A stretch of 64,000 nucleotides of DNA from Parabacteroides distasonis (lineage in GTDB: Bacteria; Bacteroidota; Bacteroidia; Bacteroidales; Tannerellaceae), in assembly GCA_021531385.1 (NCBI GenBank), contig JAFBIR010000004.1, positions 1 through 64,000 of the forward strand, in the 5' to 3' direction. Of the stretch, positions 28,076 through 36,681 are shown piece by piece; positions within the stretch are counted from its first letter, which is position 1, and the number at the start of each line of letters is the position of its first letter. Under the pieces are notes generated by a model. The model was not told the origin of the DNA and did not search any database. It worked only from the letters and a program-made list of their open reading frames with translations. A program made the translations under genes and the position numbers.

Positions 28076-28647
28076 TCCTTTAATTTATAGGCCGTAGCGT
28101 AGGGCACTCTGGTGATAGCGCCTGACGGGCAGACCGTAGATATTTTACACTCGTTGCAATTCAGGCAGAGATCCTGTTTGATCTGGAGGTAGAGCGAGCC
28201 GTTGCCAAACGAGCTACATCCTTTCACGCATTTTCCGCAGCCATTGCACAACTCCTCGTCGATCATGTATTCGAAGTAGGGATCCTCCACGAATTTCCGC
28301 TGGATAGCTCCCGTGGGGCACATCAGGTTCTCAGCGGCTGTGTTCAGCTCTTTGACATTCGTGCGGTAATAACCGCCACAAAGGTCGCAGTAGCCACAGA
28401 CCCGGTGGGCATGAATACATTTCACGGCTGATACCGGCAGCACGCAGTGGGTCTCACAGCGGCCACATTGGGTGCAGACCGTGGGGTCGATTTGCCAAAA
28501 GAGGTCTTCCTCTTTGCCGCCTAACTTGGGTGCCAAGCCTCCGGCTACGGCTAAGATAGAGCCTCCGGCCACTACGGATCCACACAGCTTGATGAACTCC
28601 CGACGGCGGATCGGACTATTCTTTGGTTGATTCTTCTTATCTTCCAT
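28072..28647 (-). CDS. Tat-exported polyferredoxin
   Basis: The 191-residue protein has a twin-arginine signal (RRREFIK near residue 14, then a hydrophobic stretch to about 42). This implies export of a folded cofactor-bearing protein. At least three [4Fe-4S] motifs follow: CTQCGRCETHC, CNGCGKCVKGC and CLNCNECK...CP, plus CGYCDLCGG. It resembles periplasmic ferredoxins of the NapG type, which commonly pair with NapH-like membrane proteins such as the product of the overlapping next gene. It should receive electrons from that protein on the outer face of the inner membrane. Confidence 0.88.
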   Translation of the reverse strand: MEDKKNQPKNSPIRRREFIKLCGSVVAGGSILAVAGGLAPKLGGKEEDLFWQIDPTVCTQCGRCETHCVLPVSAVKCIHAHRVCGYCDLCGGYYRTNVKELNTAAENLMCPTGAIQRKFVEDPYFEYMIDEELCNGCGKCVKGCSSFGNGSLYLQIKQDLCLNCNECKISTVCPSGAITRVPYATAYKLKE

Positions 28648-28661
28648 TTGTTATCGGCTGT

Positions 28662-29705
28662 TTAAATGGTTAGACCCTCTTTCAACGGACAGGGGATGCC
28701 ACAGGTGGCACAAGCAGTCTCACCGGCCTTCTCCTTTTTATATTGGAACAGGGAGAGGGCAGTTTTACCGGCTACGACCAATTTATCCTCCCATACACGT
28801 ACCTCGTAGGCGTTGTGTCCACCGCCCAAAGCCTTCTCATCTAACAAGACACTGCGGAAACCACCCTGTTTGTCGTAGCAGCTAATACGGGGGATGCCCT
28901 TCTCGGAGGTGAGCAGCTCTCCGGTGGAAGTCGATGTGAGATAGACCGGGTTGCAGCAACCGCTGAAATGGCCTTCCGCATCACCACCCTTGCCAAAGGA
29001 GGCGATAAACTCCCCTTCCGGTGTGTAGCTTTCTACCAAGTGTCGTCCAGGATTGGAACAGTAGATCACGCCATCCAGCTGGGTGATGCCAAACGAGTAG
29101 CTCGGGACAATGAAGCCGGAGGGACTCTCGATGAATTTCAAGAAGCCGCCTCCATCGGTATAAAGGTGGATGTTCTTATGTGCCGCATCGGTCACGAACA
29201 CCTTGTCTTCAACAACCGCCAAAGAGCAATAGTCTGCCTCCTCATCGCACGCCTCCCAGTCGGTCAGCAACTCCCCTTGCAGGCTATACACCTCGATCCG
29301 AGCGGGGAAAAGCAGGTAGATGCGATCGGCTGCTACGGTTAGGTCACGTACGGAGCTCCCCACAGAGAAGTTGTCCACTAAATCGCCTGTAGGCTCGTAA
29401 ATGTCTATGTTGTTGGGCGTAGCCACATAGAGACGCCCTTGGTAGAGGTCAAAAGCCTCGATCTCTCCGGGTGTCTGGAACGCCGATACCTTCCGATAGG
29501 GGGAGACAAAAGGCTTTCCGGCCGCACGCCCCTCAGCCACATGTGTCCGTTCTACATCGTAGAACAGGGCTTCCGGACGGGTGAACATCTTCCACAGCAG
29601 GTTGCCAGTCACCCCTAAAATGCTTCCCCCGGCCAGTACAGAGCCGCAGATGCGCAGGAAGTGCTTGCGGGAGATTTTCTTTTCCATTGCATGTTTTGAT
29701 TCCAT
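28662..29705 (-). CDS. Tat-like secreted NHL/six-bladed beta-propeller protein
   Basis: The 347-residue protein has an N-terminal segment KKISRKHFLRICGSVLAGGS, which resembles a Tat signal with Arg-Lys in place of Arg-Arg and is very similar to the signal of the neighbouring ferredoxin. The remainder shows NHL/6-bladed propeller repeats (for example ITQLDGVIYCSNPGRHLVE and SFGKGGDAEGHF). It ends with a cysteine cluster, CATCGIPCPL. A shared signal type suggests that it is exported together with the ferredoxin, with which it may form a complex. The terminal CxxCxxxC could hold a metal or cluster ligand. Confidence 0.8.
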   Translation of the reverse strand: MESKHAMEKKISRKHFLRICGSVLAGGSILGVTGNLLWKMFTRPEALFYDVERTHVAEGRAAGKPFVSPYRKVSAFQTPGEIEAFDLYQGRLYVATPNNIDIYEPTGDLVDNFSVGSSVRDLTVAADRIYLLFPARIEVYSLQGELLTDWEACDEEADYCSLAVVEDKVFVTDAAHKNIHLYTDGGGFLKFIESPSGFIVPSYSFGITQLDGVIYCSNPGRHLVESYTPEGEFIASFGKGGDAEGHFSGCCNPVYLTSTSTGELLTSEKGIPRISCYDKQGGFRSVLLDEKALGGGHNAYEVRVWEDKLVVAGKTALSLFQYKKEKAGETACATCGIPCPLKEGLTI

Positions 29706-29751
29706 AATATATAATGCTTTGCTTTCCTTTTCTTTTCTTTTCTTGATTCCG

Positions 29752-31170
29752 TTAAACGATGCGTAGGCATTTCACGGTGTGTGCATCTCGTAATACTAAG
29801 TAGCCGTCGGCATAGGCCATTGGCCCCCAGGCATCCACGCCTTCCATGATGCGCTGTTGTTTCAGCAGCCTCATCGACTTTGCCTCGATGGCATAGACGT
29901 AAAGCTCGCCATCCTCTTTGAAGACAAACAGTTTCTGGTTGATTACCAAATAGGGGCCTAAGCCGAAGCGCTCCTCGCCGGAGGAGGTCCAGATCGGGTT
30001 GTGCAGATCGTTGGGCGAGAAACAGACCAACCGACTGCGTAGGCCACCGCCATCCTTGGGCATGACACTGATGATCATATTGTTGAACAAGATGGGTGTC
30101 TGCTGCTCACTGGAGAGTCCCTTGTCCGCTTTGTATTGGTCGAGGAGTTTTGTGCTCCAGCTGGAGCCATTACGATCGACCTGCAACAGCGCACCTCCTG
30201 TGCCATAACCAGCGACCAAGAAGATCTGGTTGTTGGAGAGACGCAGCGGAGAGGGGGCAATCACGGAGGGTTGCCACTGTTTGGTGTGCCAGAGCAGGGT
30301 ACCTATGTCATTTTTCTCAGCAGAAATGCCACAGACACCGCCTATCCCCGCATAAACAAAGGTGCGTTTGCCCCCAAGGGTCATCGGCATCACGGAGGAG
30401 TGAGACATCTTGTAGCCTACGCTGTTGGGCGTTTGCCAGAGCAGCTTGCCCGTCTCAAGATCGACACCAGCTAACAGGGTCTCCTCGCCGGCAGGAGCCA
30501 GAATCAACTGTCCATTCTCCACGCAGGGACATTGACCAGTGTACCAAAAGGGGACCTCTGTGCTGAATTGCTTGTGCATATCCAAACCCCATTTCATCTC
30601 ACCGGTCACTGGATCACAGCACATCACATGGCCTTGTGGGCCAACGGTGACCACATAGTCCTCACCCACCACGGGAATGGTGCGGGAGAAACCGTGATTG
30701 CGCTTCATCGGCACCCGATACCAACGTCGCCACAGCTCTTGGCCAGTAGCTAAGGAGAAGCAGCGTAGTGCGTCCGAACTCAAGCCCTCATCGTAGTCAA
30801 GCACATAGACACGCCCTTTGTAGATCACTGGGGCAGCATGTCCCTCACCCGTATCAAAGCTCCACAGTACCGGATATGCTTCAGAAGAGGTTTGGATCGC
30901 CTCTGCAGTCTCCACGATGTTCGTGTGGGTCGCTCCGCGGAAGTTGGGCCAGGCTCCGCTCAAGTCGGCGGGTACCTCGTCACTGTATTTCATGAAATAC
31001 TCCCCAATCACCACATCATCGGCCTTGCGTGCCAAACCCTCCGGGCGGTTATCTGCTCCCGGATTCTGAAGTGTCAGTTCCCGGGGGACATACAGATGCC
31101 AACCGATGAGCACAGCCGCATAGAAGCAGGCGGTGGCGAGAGTGATCCATATTGTTTTATTCTTTTTCAT
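29752..31170 (-). CDS. PQQ-like beta-propeller protein with N-terminal membrane anchor
   Basis: The 472-residue protein has a single hydrophobic segment near residues 8-27 (ITLATACFYAAVLIGWHLY), acting as signal anchor or uncleaved signal. The PQQ-type blades include TGQELWRRWYRV and TGKLLWQTPNSVGYK. It should face the periplasm. Its start overlaps the stop of the squalene-cyclase-like gene by 4 bp, which couples the propeller and isoprenoid parts of the operon. It is similar in design to the other three PQQ-like propellers here, suggesting ancient duplication within the locus. Confidence 0.83.
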   Translation of the reverse strand: MKKNKTIWITLATACFYAAVLIGWHLYVPRELTLQNPGADNRPEGLARKADDVVIGEYFMKYSDEVPADLSGAWPNFRGATHTNIVETAEAIQTSSEAYPVLWSFDTGEGHAAPVIYKGRVYVLDYDEGLSSDALRCFSLATGQELWRRWYRVPMKRNHGFSRTIPVVGEDYVVTVGPQGHVMCCDPVTGEMKWGLDMHKQFSTEVPFWYTGQCPCVENGQLILAPAGEETLLAGVDLETGKLLWQTPNSVGYKMSHSSVMPMTLGGKRTFVYAGIGGVCGISAEKNDIGTLLWHTKQWQPSVIAPSPLRLSNNQIFLVAGYGTGGALLQVDRNGSSWSTKLLDQYKADKGLSSEQQTPILFNNMIISVMPKDGGGLRSRLVCFSPNDLHNPIWTSSGEERFGLGPYLVINQKLFVFKEDGELYVYAIEAKSMRLLKQQRIMEGVDAWGPMAYADGYLVLRDAHTVKCLRIV

Positions 31171-32906
31171 ACCGTTTCTGTTCGTTCATTATATTGTGTC
31201 AATTTCTTCAAGGCCTGCAACACGAAGGTGAGGCTATAGAGCTCCTCTGAATACCAGAGGCGGGCGAAGTAGAGGCCAATCGGTTCCCGTTGCAGCCAGG
31301 TGCCGTCGGCGTAACGCTGATAGAGCCAGTCGAATCCTCGCTCGATAGCTTGCGGATCACTATCTGGATAGGAGGCTAAAGCACTGAGTGCTTTGGCCGT
31401 CAGTGTCACCTTTGAGGGGGCTCCTTTTGCGCCACCCCAGCCGCCGTCGTTGTTCTGGGCGGTGAGCAGGTAATGAATCCCTTTCGTAGCTAATGTTGCA
31501 GCCAACGGCTCATCCGAAGCGGCCAGGTATTCCGTAGCGGTGGCGGTACCATACACAGGCGATTGCTCACGAGGCTCGTTCTGGTCGCCGAACCAGAGAG
31601 GGATCCAAGATCCATCCGAGGCTTGTGCTTTCTCCATCCAGCCTAAGAGTCGTTGAATGCTCGCTTGACAGCGGTTTTGTAGGTCGATAGGTAGGGCTGG
31701 TTTCCACGATTCAAATGCCAACAAGGCATGGGCTGATATGTCTGGGCTGCTGCGGTCGAAAGGTAGTTTACCCCAGCCCTTGCAGAAGGTCGGCATACCG
31801 CCATCCCGGTTTTGCAACGCCAACAGCCACTCGATGCCATGCACTACCTCCGGACAGGGAACGCCCTTGCGCAGCGTGGAGAGAGCTACCAAGGCACCAG
31901 ACGTATCATCGGCATCGGGCACTGCACCTGGTAGATCGCTCCATCCCCAACCGCCGGGACGTGCGCCGGTGAAGGGATGGGGATAGGTGAAGGCGTTGGC
32001 ACAGAGCTGACGATCCAACGAACGGCGGTCATCAATAGACAAGTCATCGGCCAACACCTTGATGCTAATGGAGGTGACCCAGCCCGAAAGATCGGTATCA
32101 ATGGGCCAGGAGCCATCCGGCCGGACTGTATTCAGCAGGAATTGGGCTGCTTTCTGCGTCACGGGATGTGAGCGGAAACCGGCACAGCTGAGACACATGC
32201 TGACGAAAGCGGTCAGCGGGGCCGCCTCTAAGAAGCCGCCATGCACTGGTTGCAACCGCTCCAAGACTCGCAGGGAGGGGGTGATGAAGCGACGGCGCAG
32301 CGGAGAGAGTATTCCCTGCTTTCCACGTTGGAAACGCAGGATGCCCACCGCAATCAAGGCCGGAATGGCATAGCTAACTACTGGAAGCTGCAGGAAGCGG
32401 AAGAGGCGTTGCGGCAAGACCGACAGTTCAAACGGCAGCGGGGGGATGCGCTCCCAATCGTGAATCACGCCAGCCGAGGCGCACATCACCAAGATGGGCA
32501 CCGAGAAGGTGAGATCTTTGCCATAATAGGTTAATACGCCTTTGATGATGGCCTCATCGGTGACACCGCCAAAGCGTTCGCTCAGGTAGTGGCGTGTCGC
32601 TTCCGGTGCTTGACCCATGGCGAAGAGTGCGGCGTAAGTGAGGAGGGTGGCGGTCATGTTGGAAGGGCTCTCTATACTGTCTCCCCAAGAGCCATCCGCT
32701 TGCATGGTGTGCAGCAACCATTCCGCTCCGCACTGGATAGTCTCCGTATAGCGGTTGGCATCGATTTGCCGCAGGGCAAAGATGGCGACAGCCGTGGAGA
32801 TGGCACTGGAGGAGAGTTCTCCTCGCCAGAGGCCTCCCTGTGTGCGTTTGGAGAGTAAAAGGCTGGTTACCTCGTCTATCCATGTATCTATTGTTTGCTT
32901 GTTCAT
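31167..32906 (-). CDS. Squalene-hopene-cyclase-like class II terpene cyclase
   Basis: A 579-residue homologue of squalene-hopene cyclase (family about 630 residues). The catalytic DxDD acid motif is intact as DADDT at 331-335, in the usual context PDADDTSGALVAL. QW-type repeats are visible at about 69-74 (QADGSW), 262-267 (RPDGSW), 365-370 (QNRDGG), 429-434 (SDGSW) and 485-490 (NNDGGW). The C-terminus (YFARLWYSEELYSLTFVLQAL) matches the end of the cyclase fold. These monotopic enzymes protonate and cyclise linear isoprenoids without oxygen. No squalene synthase gene is nearby, so the substrate may not be squalene. It overlaps both neighbouring genes by 4 bp. Confidence 0.85.
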   Translation of the reverse strand: MNKQTIDTWIDEVTSLLLSKRTQGGLWRGELSSSAISTAVAIFALRQIDANRYTETIQCGAEWLLHTMQADGSWGDSIESPSNMTATLLTYAALFAMGQAPEATRHYLSERFGGVTDEAIIKGVLTYYGKDLTFSVPILVMCASAGVIHDWERIPPLPFELSVLPQRLFRFLQLPVVSYAIPALIAVGILRFQRGKQGILSPLRRRFITPSLRVLERLQPVHGGFLEAAPLTAFVSMCLSCAGFRSHPVTQKAAQFLLNTVRPDGSWPIDTDLSGWVTSISIKVLADDLSIDDRRSLDRQLCANAFTYPHPFTGARPGGWGWSDLPGAVPDADDTSGALVALSTLRKGVPCPEVVHGIEWLLALQNRDGGMPTFCKGWGKLPFDRSSPDISAHALLAFESWKPALPIDLQNRCQASIQRLLGWMEKAQASDGSWIPLWFGDQNEPREQSPVYGTATATEYLAASDEPLAATLATKGIHYLLTAQNNDGGWGGAKGAPSKVTLTAKALSALASYPDSDPQAIERGFDWLYQRYADGTWLQREPIGLYFARLWYSEELYSLTFVLQALKKLTQYNERTETV

Positions 32907-33775
32907 AATGATCCTAATGCTAAAAGTCCGTAAAATAGGTATTCCACGTCACTCTCCTCCTCTAACAGCGTGGGGGCGAAACCGCCGTTGGCCAACCAAT
33001 GGGCCTCCACGAAGTCAGCTGCGGGATAGCGAGGGGTGACCGTATAATTCTTCAAGGTGAATAGAGCGGTAGCCGTAGAGAGCAGATCGGGTACCGGACT
33101 GACAGCCGTGGCTGAGAAGCCTCCTGCCTGCTGCTGGCTGTCGCGTAGGTAGGTGAGGGCCGTATGCGGATGATATCCGATAAGCTGGCCAATCACCGAG
33201 AGTGCAGCGGTCGTGGCATTGGTCGAAGCGGTAGGCCAGCCGGCTACATTGGCATAGCCTCCTTCCGGCGTCTGATAATGTGCCAATTGGGCTAATTCCA
33301 ACTGTGCGGAGGATAAACGCTGGCCGCAATCCTCTTGCAGGGAAAGCCAGAGGAAGCGGGTGTAGGGCGACCATGGATCGTCTAAGGGCACTGCGGCAAA
33401 CTGCTCGAAAGTAGGAGGTGTTTGTGCTTTGCGCTGTTCCCAAGCCAGACGTAGCGCACCAACTGTGCATAGTCGATGCAATAGTTGGCAACGGCGGTAG
33501 GCGGCATAGTGTACCAAATCAAAGCTGTTCGGTTGCTGTTGCGTTAAATAGGTTGCCTGCTGCTGTGCATTTAAAGGCAGTTCCAATAGGTAGGCGAGTA
33601 GCCAACCAAAGGCGGTGTAATAGAGATCTGATTCTCCTCGACGATTCATGAAGGAGCTGTCTGCCAAGCATTGCGAGGCGGTGAAGTCCCGCATCAAGCG
33701 CAGGGCCTCTGGAGTCAGCCGCTTCTTGCCGGCGACTAATCGACGTATCAATCGGAGAGAGATCGTTTGGCTCAT
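32903..33775 (-). CDS. Prenyltransferase-beta/terpenoid-cyclase-like alpha/alpha-toroid protein
   Basis: The 290-residue protein belongs to the squalene-oxidase/prenyltransferase repeat superfamily. Motifs such as TPEGGYANVAGWP, DLLSTATALFTLKNY and SDVEYLFYGLLALG resemble the beta subunit of protein prenyltransferases and the smaller terpenoid-cyclase domains. The ATG at 33775 is preferred because the longer frame overlaps the upstream synthase gene by nearly 130 codons; from this start the spacing to that gene is 11 bp. No DxDD motif is present, so catalysis is uncertain. It could be an accessory half of the cyclase or a prenyl-binding protein. Confidence 0.78.
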   Translation of the reverse strand: MSQTISLRLIRRLVAGKKRLTPEALRLMRDFTASQCLADSSFMNRRGESDLYYTAFGWLLAYLLELPLNAQQQATYLTQQQPNSFDLVHYAAYRRCQLLHRLCTVGALRLAWEQRKAQTPPTFEQFAAVPLDDPWSPYTRFLWLSLQEDCGQRLSSAQLELAQLAHYQTPEGGYANVAGWPTASTNATTAALSVIGQLIGYHPHTALTYLRDSQQQAGGFSATAVSPVPDLLSTATALFTLKNYTVTPRYPAADFVEAHWLANGGFAPTLLEEESDVEYLFYGLLALGSL

Positions 33776-33786
33776 TAGGTAAAAAT

Positions 33787-35343
33787 TTAACGAAGGATGC
33801 GCTCCGTAACCCGGAAAAGCAGCCTTTTGAGTTCGACATGTTGGATAGGGTGCAGTGCCTGTAAGGCTGCTCGATGGGCTTGGTCGGCCATCTCTCGCAC
33901 AGCGGTTAGAGCTTCCTGCAAATAGGGCTGATGTGCCGGTTGGCGCAAGAAGTTCTTTAGGTCGGCACAGCTGAACAGCGCTGTCTGGAAATTCGTGTCC
34001 GGATGGATGGCGCAGAGTTGTGCCAAGACTGCGGAGGGACGGATGGCTAACGGACTGTCGTTGTCGAAGTCGGCCAAGTCGTCCAGCAGTTGATAAGCAA
34101 TGCCTAACTGAGTAGCGTATTGATGGAAAATAGTCGCTAATACAGGATCTTCTTTGGCGCAAAGAAGGCCTAATTGCAGGGAAACCTCAAAAGCGGGCAC
34201 GGTCTTATGGGTGAAAATGGCCAAGACGAAAGCGAGATCAAAGGGTTGCGGATCTCGGCTCCAAGCTAATTCCATGCCCTGTCCTTGGCAAAGTGCAAGG
34301 TGTGCTTCAGAGGCCACTTGCAGCAGACGGGTATCTCCAGCAGTGGCTAACAGCCGATAGCCTTCACCTAATAATAGATCACCCGCATTGATCGCCATCG
34401 GTATGCCGTGGGTGGCATTCACCGTGGGTTTACCATAGCGTTCTGCGTCTTGATCTTGAATATCGTCATGGATCAACGAGGCCTTGTGAAAACATTCGAT
34501 AGCGATGGCGGCCTTGCGTACCGATTCGGGTACCTCTGTCTCGCCGGTCAGCGCTAAGTAGGTAGCGGCTAATAGATAGGGACGCCACCGTTTGCCTTCG
34601 CCGCCCATCCAATCCCGAACAATCTGCCCCGTCTCCTCCATAGCGGGAGAGAGGTAGCGGTTGAGGATTTCTGGCGTGAACCAATGATTGAGTTGGCTAC
34701 GTAGCCCGTCGTAATCCAGAAGTTGCGCTTGCTGCTCGCTCCGCAGGTGCATCAGTTCGAGCACGTAGTGCTCATCTACCTGCGTGTCTTTGCACCCGTC
34801 GTAGTTAAGGGGAATCGCCAACCCCGGTACGGCATTACGTATTAATAAAGGAAAGGCCTTCTCTAAAGAGTCGAGACAGCTCACACCAATCACCGCATCG
34901 ACTACCCGGTTTTGGATCAATCCAACGACGGAGGTGAATCCCTCTGCCACGATGCTAAGCATACCCAATTGCTCCGCCTGCTCCTCTAAGTCTGGAATAG
35001 GGCAATGGTGGCAACGGTGGCAGAGCAGGCCTAACTCATCCACCTCTGCTTGGCAGTGTTTGGAATGGCTTAGGCATTTAGGCAGCAACAGAATGCGACG
35101 TTCGTAGGGGATCGTGGCGATCGTGGCTTTCCACACCTGGTTGTGCAGCTCCACCATCAACCATTCTTGCAGGCTTTTGTCTGCCTCCGGAACGGCTTGC
35201 AGCAGCTGTGCCACCTCTTCCCGCAGTGCCTCCAAAGAGAGAGGAGGACATAGGGTCGCCTGTTCCACATGCTGACGTATGCGTTCACGCCAGCTGTTGC
35301 GTTCAGCCAATGTTTGCGGTATCGTATAGTGTCGCTTCTCCAT
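33787..35343 (-). CDS. DUF116-polyprenyl diphosphate synthase fusion
   Basis: This 518-residue protein has a DUF116 domain at about residues 75-195, with ligand-like cysteines (LPKC, CHRCHHCP, GVSC) and the motif YDGCKDTQVD. A trans-isoprenyl diphosphate synthase occupies about 225-515, with both aspartate motifs: DDIQD at 293-297 and DDLAD at 421-425. Residues 4 and 5 before the first motif are Ser and Ala, not bulky aromatics, so a product of C20 or longer is possible. DUF116 proteins have no established function but look metal- or cluster-binding. It is the first gene of the 15-gene operon and starts 31 bp after the conserved element at 35374. Confidence 0.87.
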   Translation of the reverse strand: MEKRHYTIPQTLAERNSWRERIRQHVEQATLCPPLSLEALREEVAQLLQAVPEADKSLQEWLMVELHNQVWKATIATIPYERRILLLPKCLSHSKHCQAEVDELGLLCHRCHHCPIPDLEEQAEQLGMLSIVAEGFTSVVGLIQNRVVDAVIGVSCLDSLEKAFPLLIRNAVPGLAIPLNYDGCKDTQVDEHYVLELMHLRSEQQAQLLDYDGLRSQLNHWFTPEILNRYLSPAMEETGQIVRDWMGGEGKRWRPYLLAATYLALTGETEVPESVRKAAIAIECFHKASLIHDDIQDQDAERYGKPTVNATHGIPMAINAGDLLLGEGYRLLATAGDTRLLQVASEAHLALCQGQGMELAWSRDPQPFDLAFVLAIFTHKTVPAFEVSLQLGLLCAKEDPVLATIFHQYATQLGIAYQLLDDLADFDNDSPLAIRPSAVLAQLCAIHPDTNFQTALFSCADLKNFLRQPAHQPYLQEALTAVREMADQAHRAALQALHPIQHVELKRLLFRVTERILR

Positions 35344-35373
35344 AGGGATTATAACAGTCTTCTTTTTTTAATC

Positions 35374-35430
35374 GCGATATTACAAACAACAAACGAATTC
35401 GCCAAAACTTCTGTCAGCAAGACGAAAAAA
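35374..35430 (-). promoter_or_regulatory. Conserved 57-bp promoter/operator element (copy B)
   Basis: It aligns without gaps to 37424-37480, with 43 of 57 positions identical. On the minus strand it contains TTTTTTCGTCTT, then TTTTGGCGA, then GTTTGTAATAT. The TTTTG and TAATATCG parts are 20 bp apart and could be a non-ideal -33/-7 pair. It heads the 15-gene operon that starts at 35343. The best-conserved blocks exceed what a core promoter needs, suggesting a bound regulator or an alternative sigma factor. Confidence 0.65.
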
Positions 35431-35443
35431 GGAGCAGGAAAGG

Positions 35444-35459
35444 CGAATCGAGCGATTCG
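35444..35459. other. Perfect inverted repeat between the radical SAM gene and the operon promoter
   Basis: CGAATCG and CGATTCG form 7-bp perfect arms around two bases. It lies directly after the radical SAM stop codon and upstream of element B. It could be an operator or the stem of a weak terminator; no T-run follows closely. Confidence 0.45.
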
Positions 35460-35463
35460 TCTG

Positions 35464-36681
35464 CTATCCATACGCCCCAAACCCGAAGAAATAGCGTTTC
35501 TTGAGGAGGCGATAAAAGGGACTCTGCTCAGGGATCGCCTCTTCTCGCATGTCATGACCGGGAAGCCGACGCATGGCTGCTAACTCTTGGCGGACAGTGG
35601 CCCGCGAGGTGCTGTCTTCCGCTTGCCATTCATCGACGAAGTGCGCCAGTTTCTCTGGATCTTCCAACAAGATGCAACCTCGGGAGATCTTTGCGGTTAG
35701 CTGTCGCAGGCCTGCCAAATAGCTGGATTGCGCAAAGATAGCGGTCAGGTTAGAGGCATCGGCATTGATCTGCTCCTTGGCCATTTGCAGGGGCGGACAG
35801 AACTCCACGGCTCCGGTGGGAGAGATGTGGTGGCTCATCCCGGTAGCGGCGGGACAGATGGCCTGCCCCTTGTCATCCCAATAGGTGTCGATCAAGAAAA
35901 GAGGCGCATCCTTGCGCTGCTCCACCAAGAACTGACGCAGGTCACGAATCTGCTCCTTGGTCAAAGCATTCTCCGGATGCGGCTCCGCACCGACAGGACG
36001 ATAGATGTAATACCATAAATAATGGGCACCGGCGGCTGCCATCCGCTCGATATGCCGGCGATTCACCAAGTCGTTGAAATTGCTGCGGCAGATGCTGGCG
36101 GCTACCCCAAAGAAAAGACCGGCCTCTCGACAAGCGGCTACGCCGTTGAGGGTATGGGCATACACCTCTTTACGGCCTCTCCGTCGGTCGCTCTCCTCCT
36201 CCAGCCCCTCTACACTGATCAAGGGGGTGACGTTGCCCATCCGGCGCAGGCGTTCGGCCACCTCGGCAGACAGAAAATGGCCATTGGTGAACAGCTGGAA
36301 ATAGGCGTCGGCATGACGCTCCAGCAGGCCGAGCAGCCCTTTATAGAGAAGTGGCTCTCCGCCTAAGATACCAAAGAAATAGGAGCCATGCTTTTTCCCC
36401 TCCCGGATAATGCCATCGATCTGCTCCAACGAAAGACTGTGTTGGCCGCCGGCCGATACCCAGCAGCCGGAGCAATGCAGGTTGCATCGCTCGGTGATCG
36501 AGATCATCACAAAGGCCGGGAAGAAGGGTTCGTCTTTTGCCATGCGTCGCTCGAAGGCGGCCATGCCCCATAGGTTGCGCCAACAGAAGTTATATCCTAA
36601 TTTCCAAAGCACACGGGGCGAGCATTCCCCCAGGGGGCGCAAGGCGCAGCGGAAAGTGGTGATATAGTCGTGGAGAGTCAT
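35464..36681 (-). CDS. Radical SAM enzyme with C-terminal cysteine-rich (SPASM-like) region
   Basis: A 405-residue radical SAM protein. The [4Fe-4S]/SAM motif CNLHCSGC has cysteines 66, 70 and 73; the SAM-binding GGEPL motif follows. Further cysteines (AICPAATG, VEFCPPL, RGCILLED) suggest an auxiliary cluster as in SPASM/Twitch enzymes. The reaction is not identifiable. Radical SAM enzymes in isoprenoid loci, such as HpnH for hopanoids, modify the lipid, but this one lacks the HpnH-like N-terminus. The start overlaps the ferredoxin gene by 4 bp, so the ferredoxin may supply reducing electrons. Expected in the cytoplasm. Confidence 0.85.
   Translation of the reverse strand: MTLHDYITTFRCALRPLGECSPRVLWKLGYNFCWRNLWGMAAFERRMAKDEPFFPAFVMISITERCNLHCSGCWVSAGGQHSLSLEQIDGIIREGKKHGSYFFGILGGEPLLYKGLLGLLERHADAYFQLFTNGHFLSAEVAERLRRMGNVTPLISVEGLEEESDRRRGRKEVYAHTLNGVAACREAGLFFGVAASICRSNFNDLVNRRHIERMAAAGAHYLWYYIYRPVGAEPHPENALTKEQIRDLRQFLVEQRKDAPLFLIDTYWDDKGQAICPAATGMSHHISPTGAVEFCPPLQMAKEQINADASNLTAIFAQSSYLAGLRQLTAKISRGCILLEDPEKLAHFVDEWQAEDSTSRATVRQELAAMRRLPGHDMREEAIPEQSPFYRLLKKRYFFGFGAYG

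Noticed and set aside
31167-33775. Hopanoid biosynthesis locus
   Set aside because: Only the cyclase fits. No hpnC, hpnD, hpnE, hpnG or true hpnH is present.
35269-35583. 104-residue rightward frame across the promoter of the synthase gene
   Set aside because: Antisense to two supported genes and to the conserved 57-bp element.
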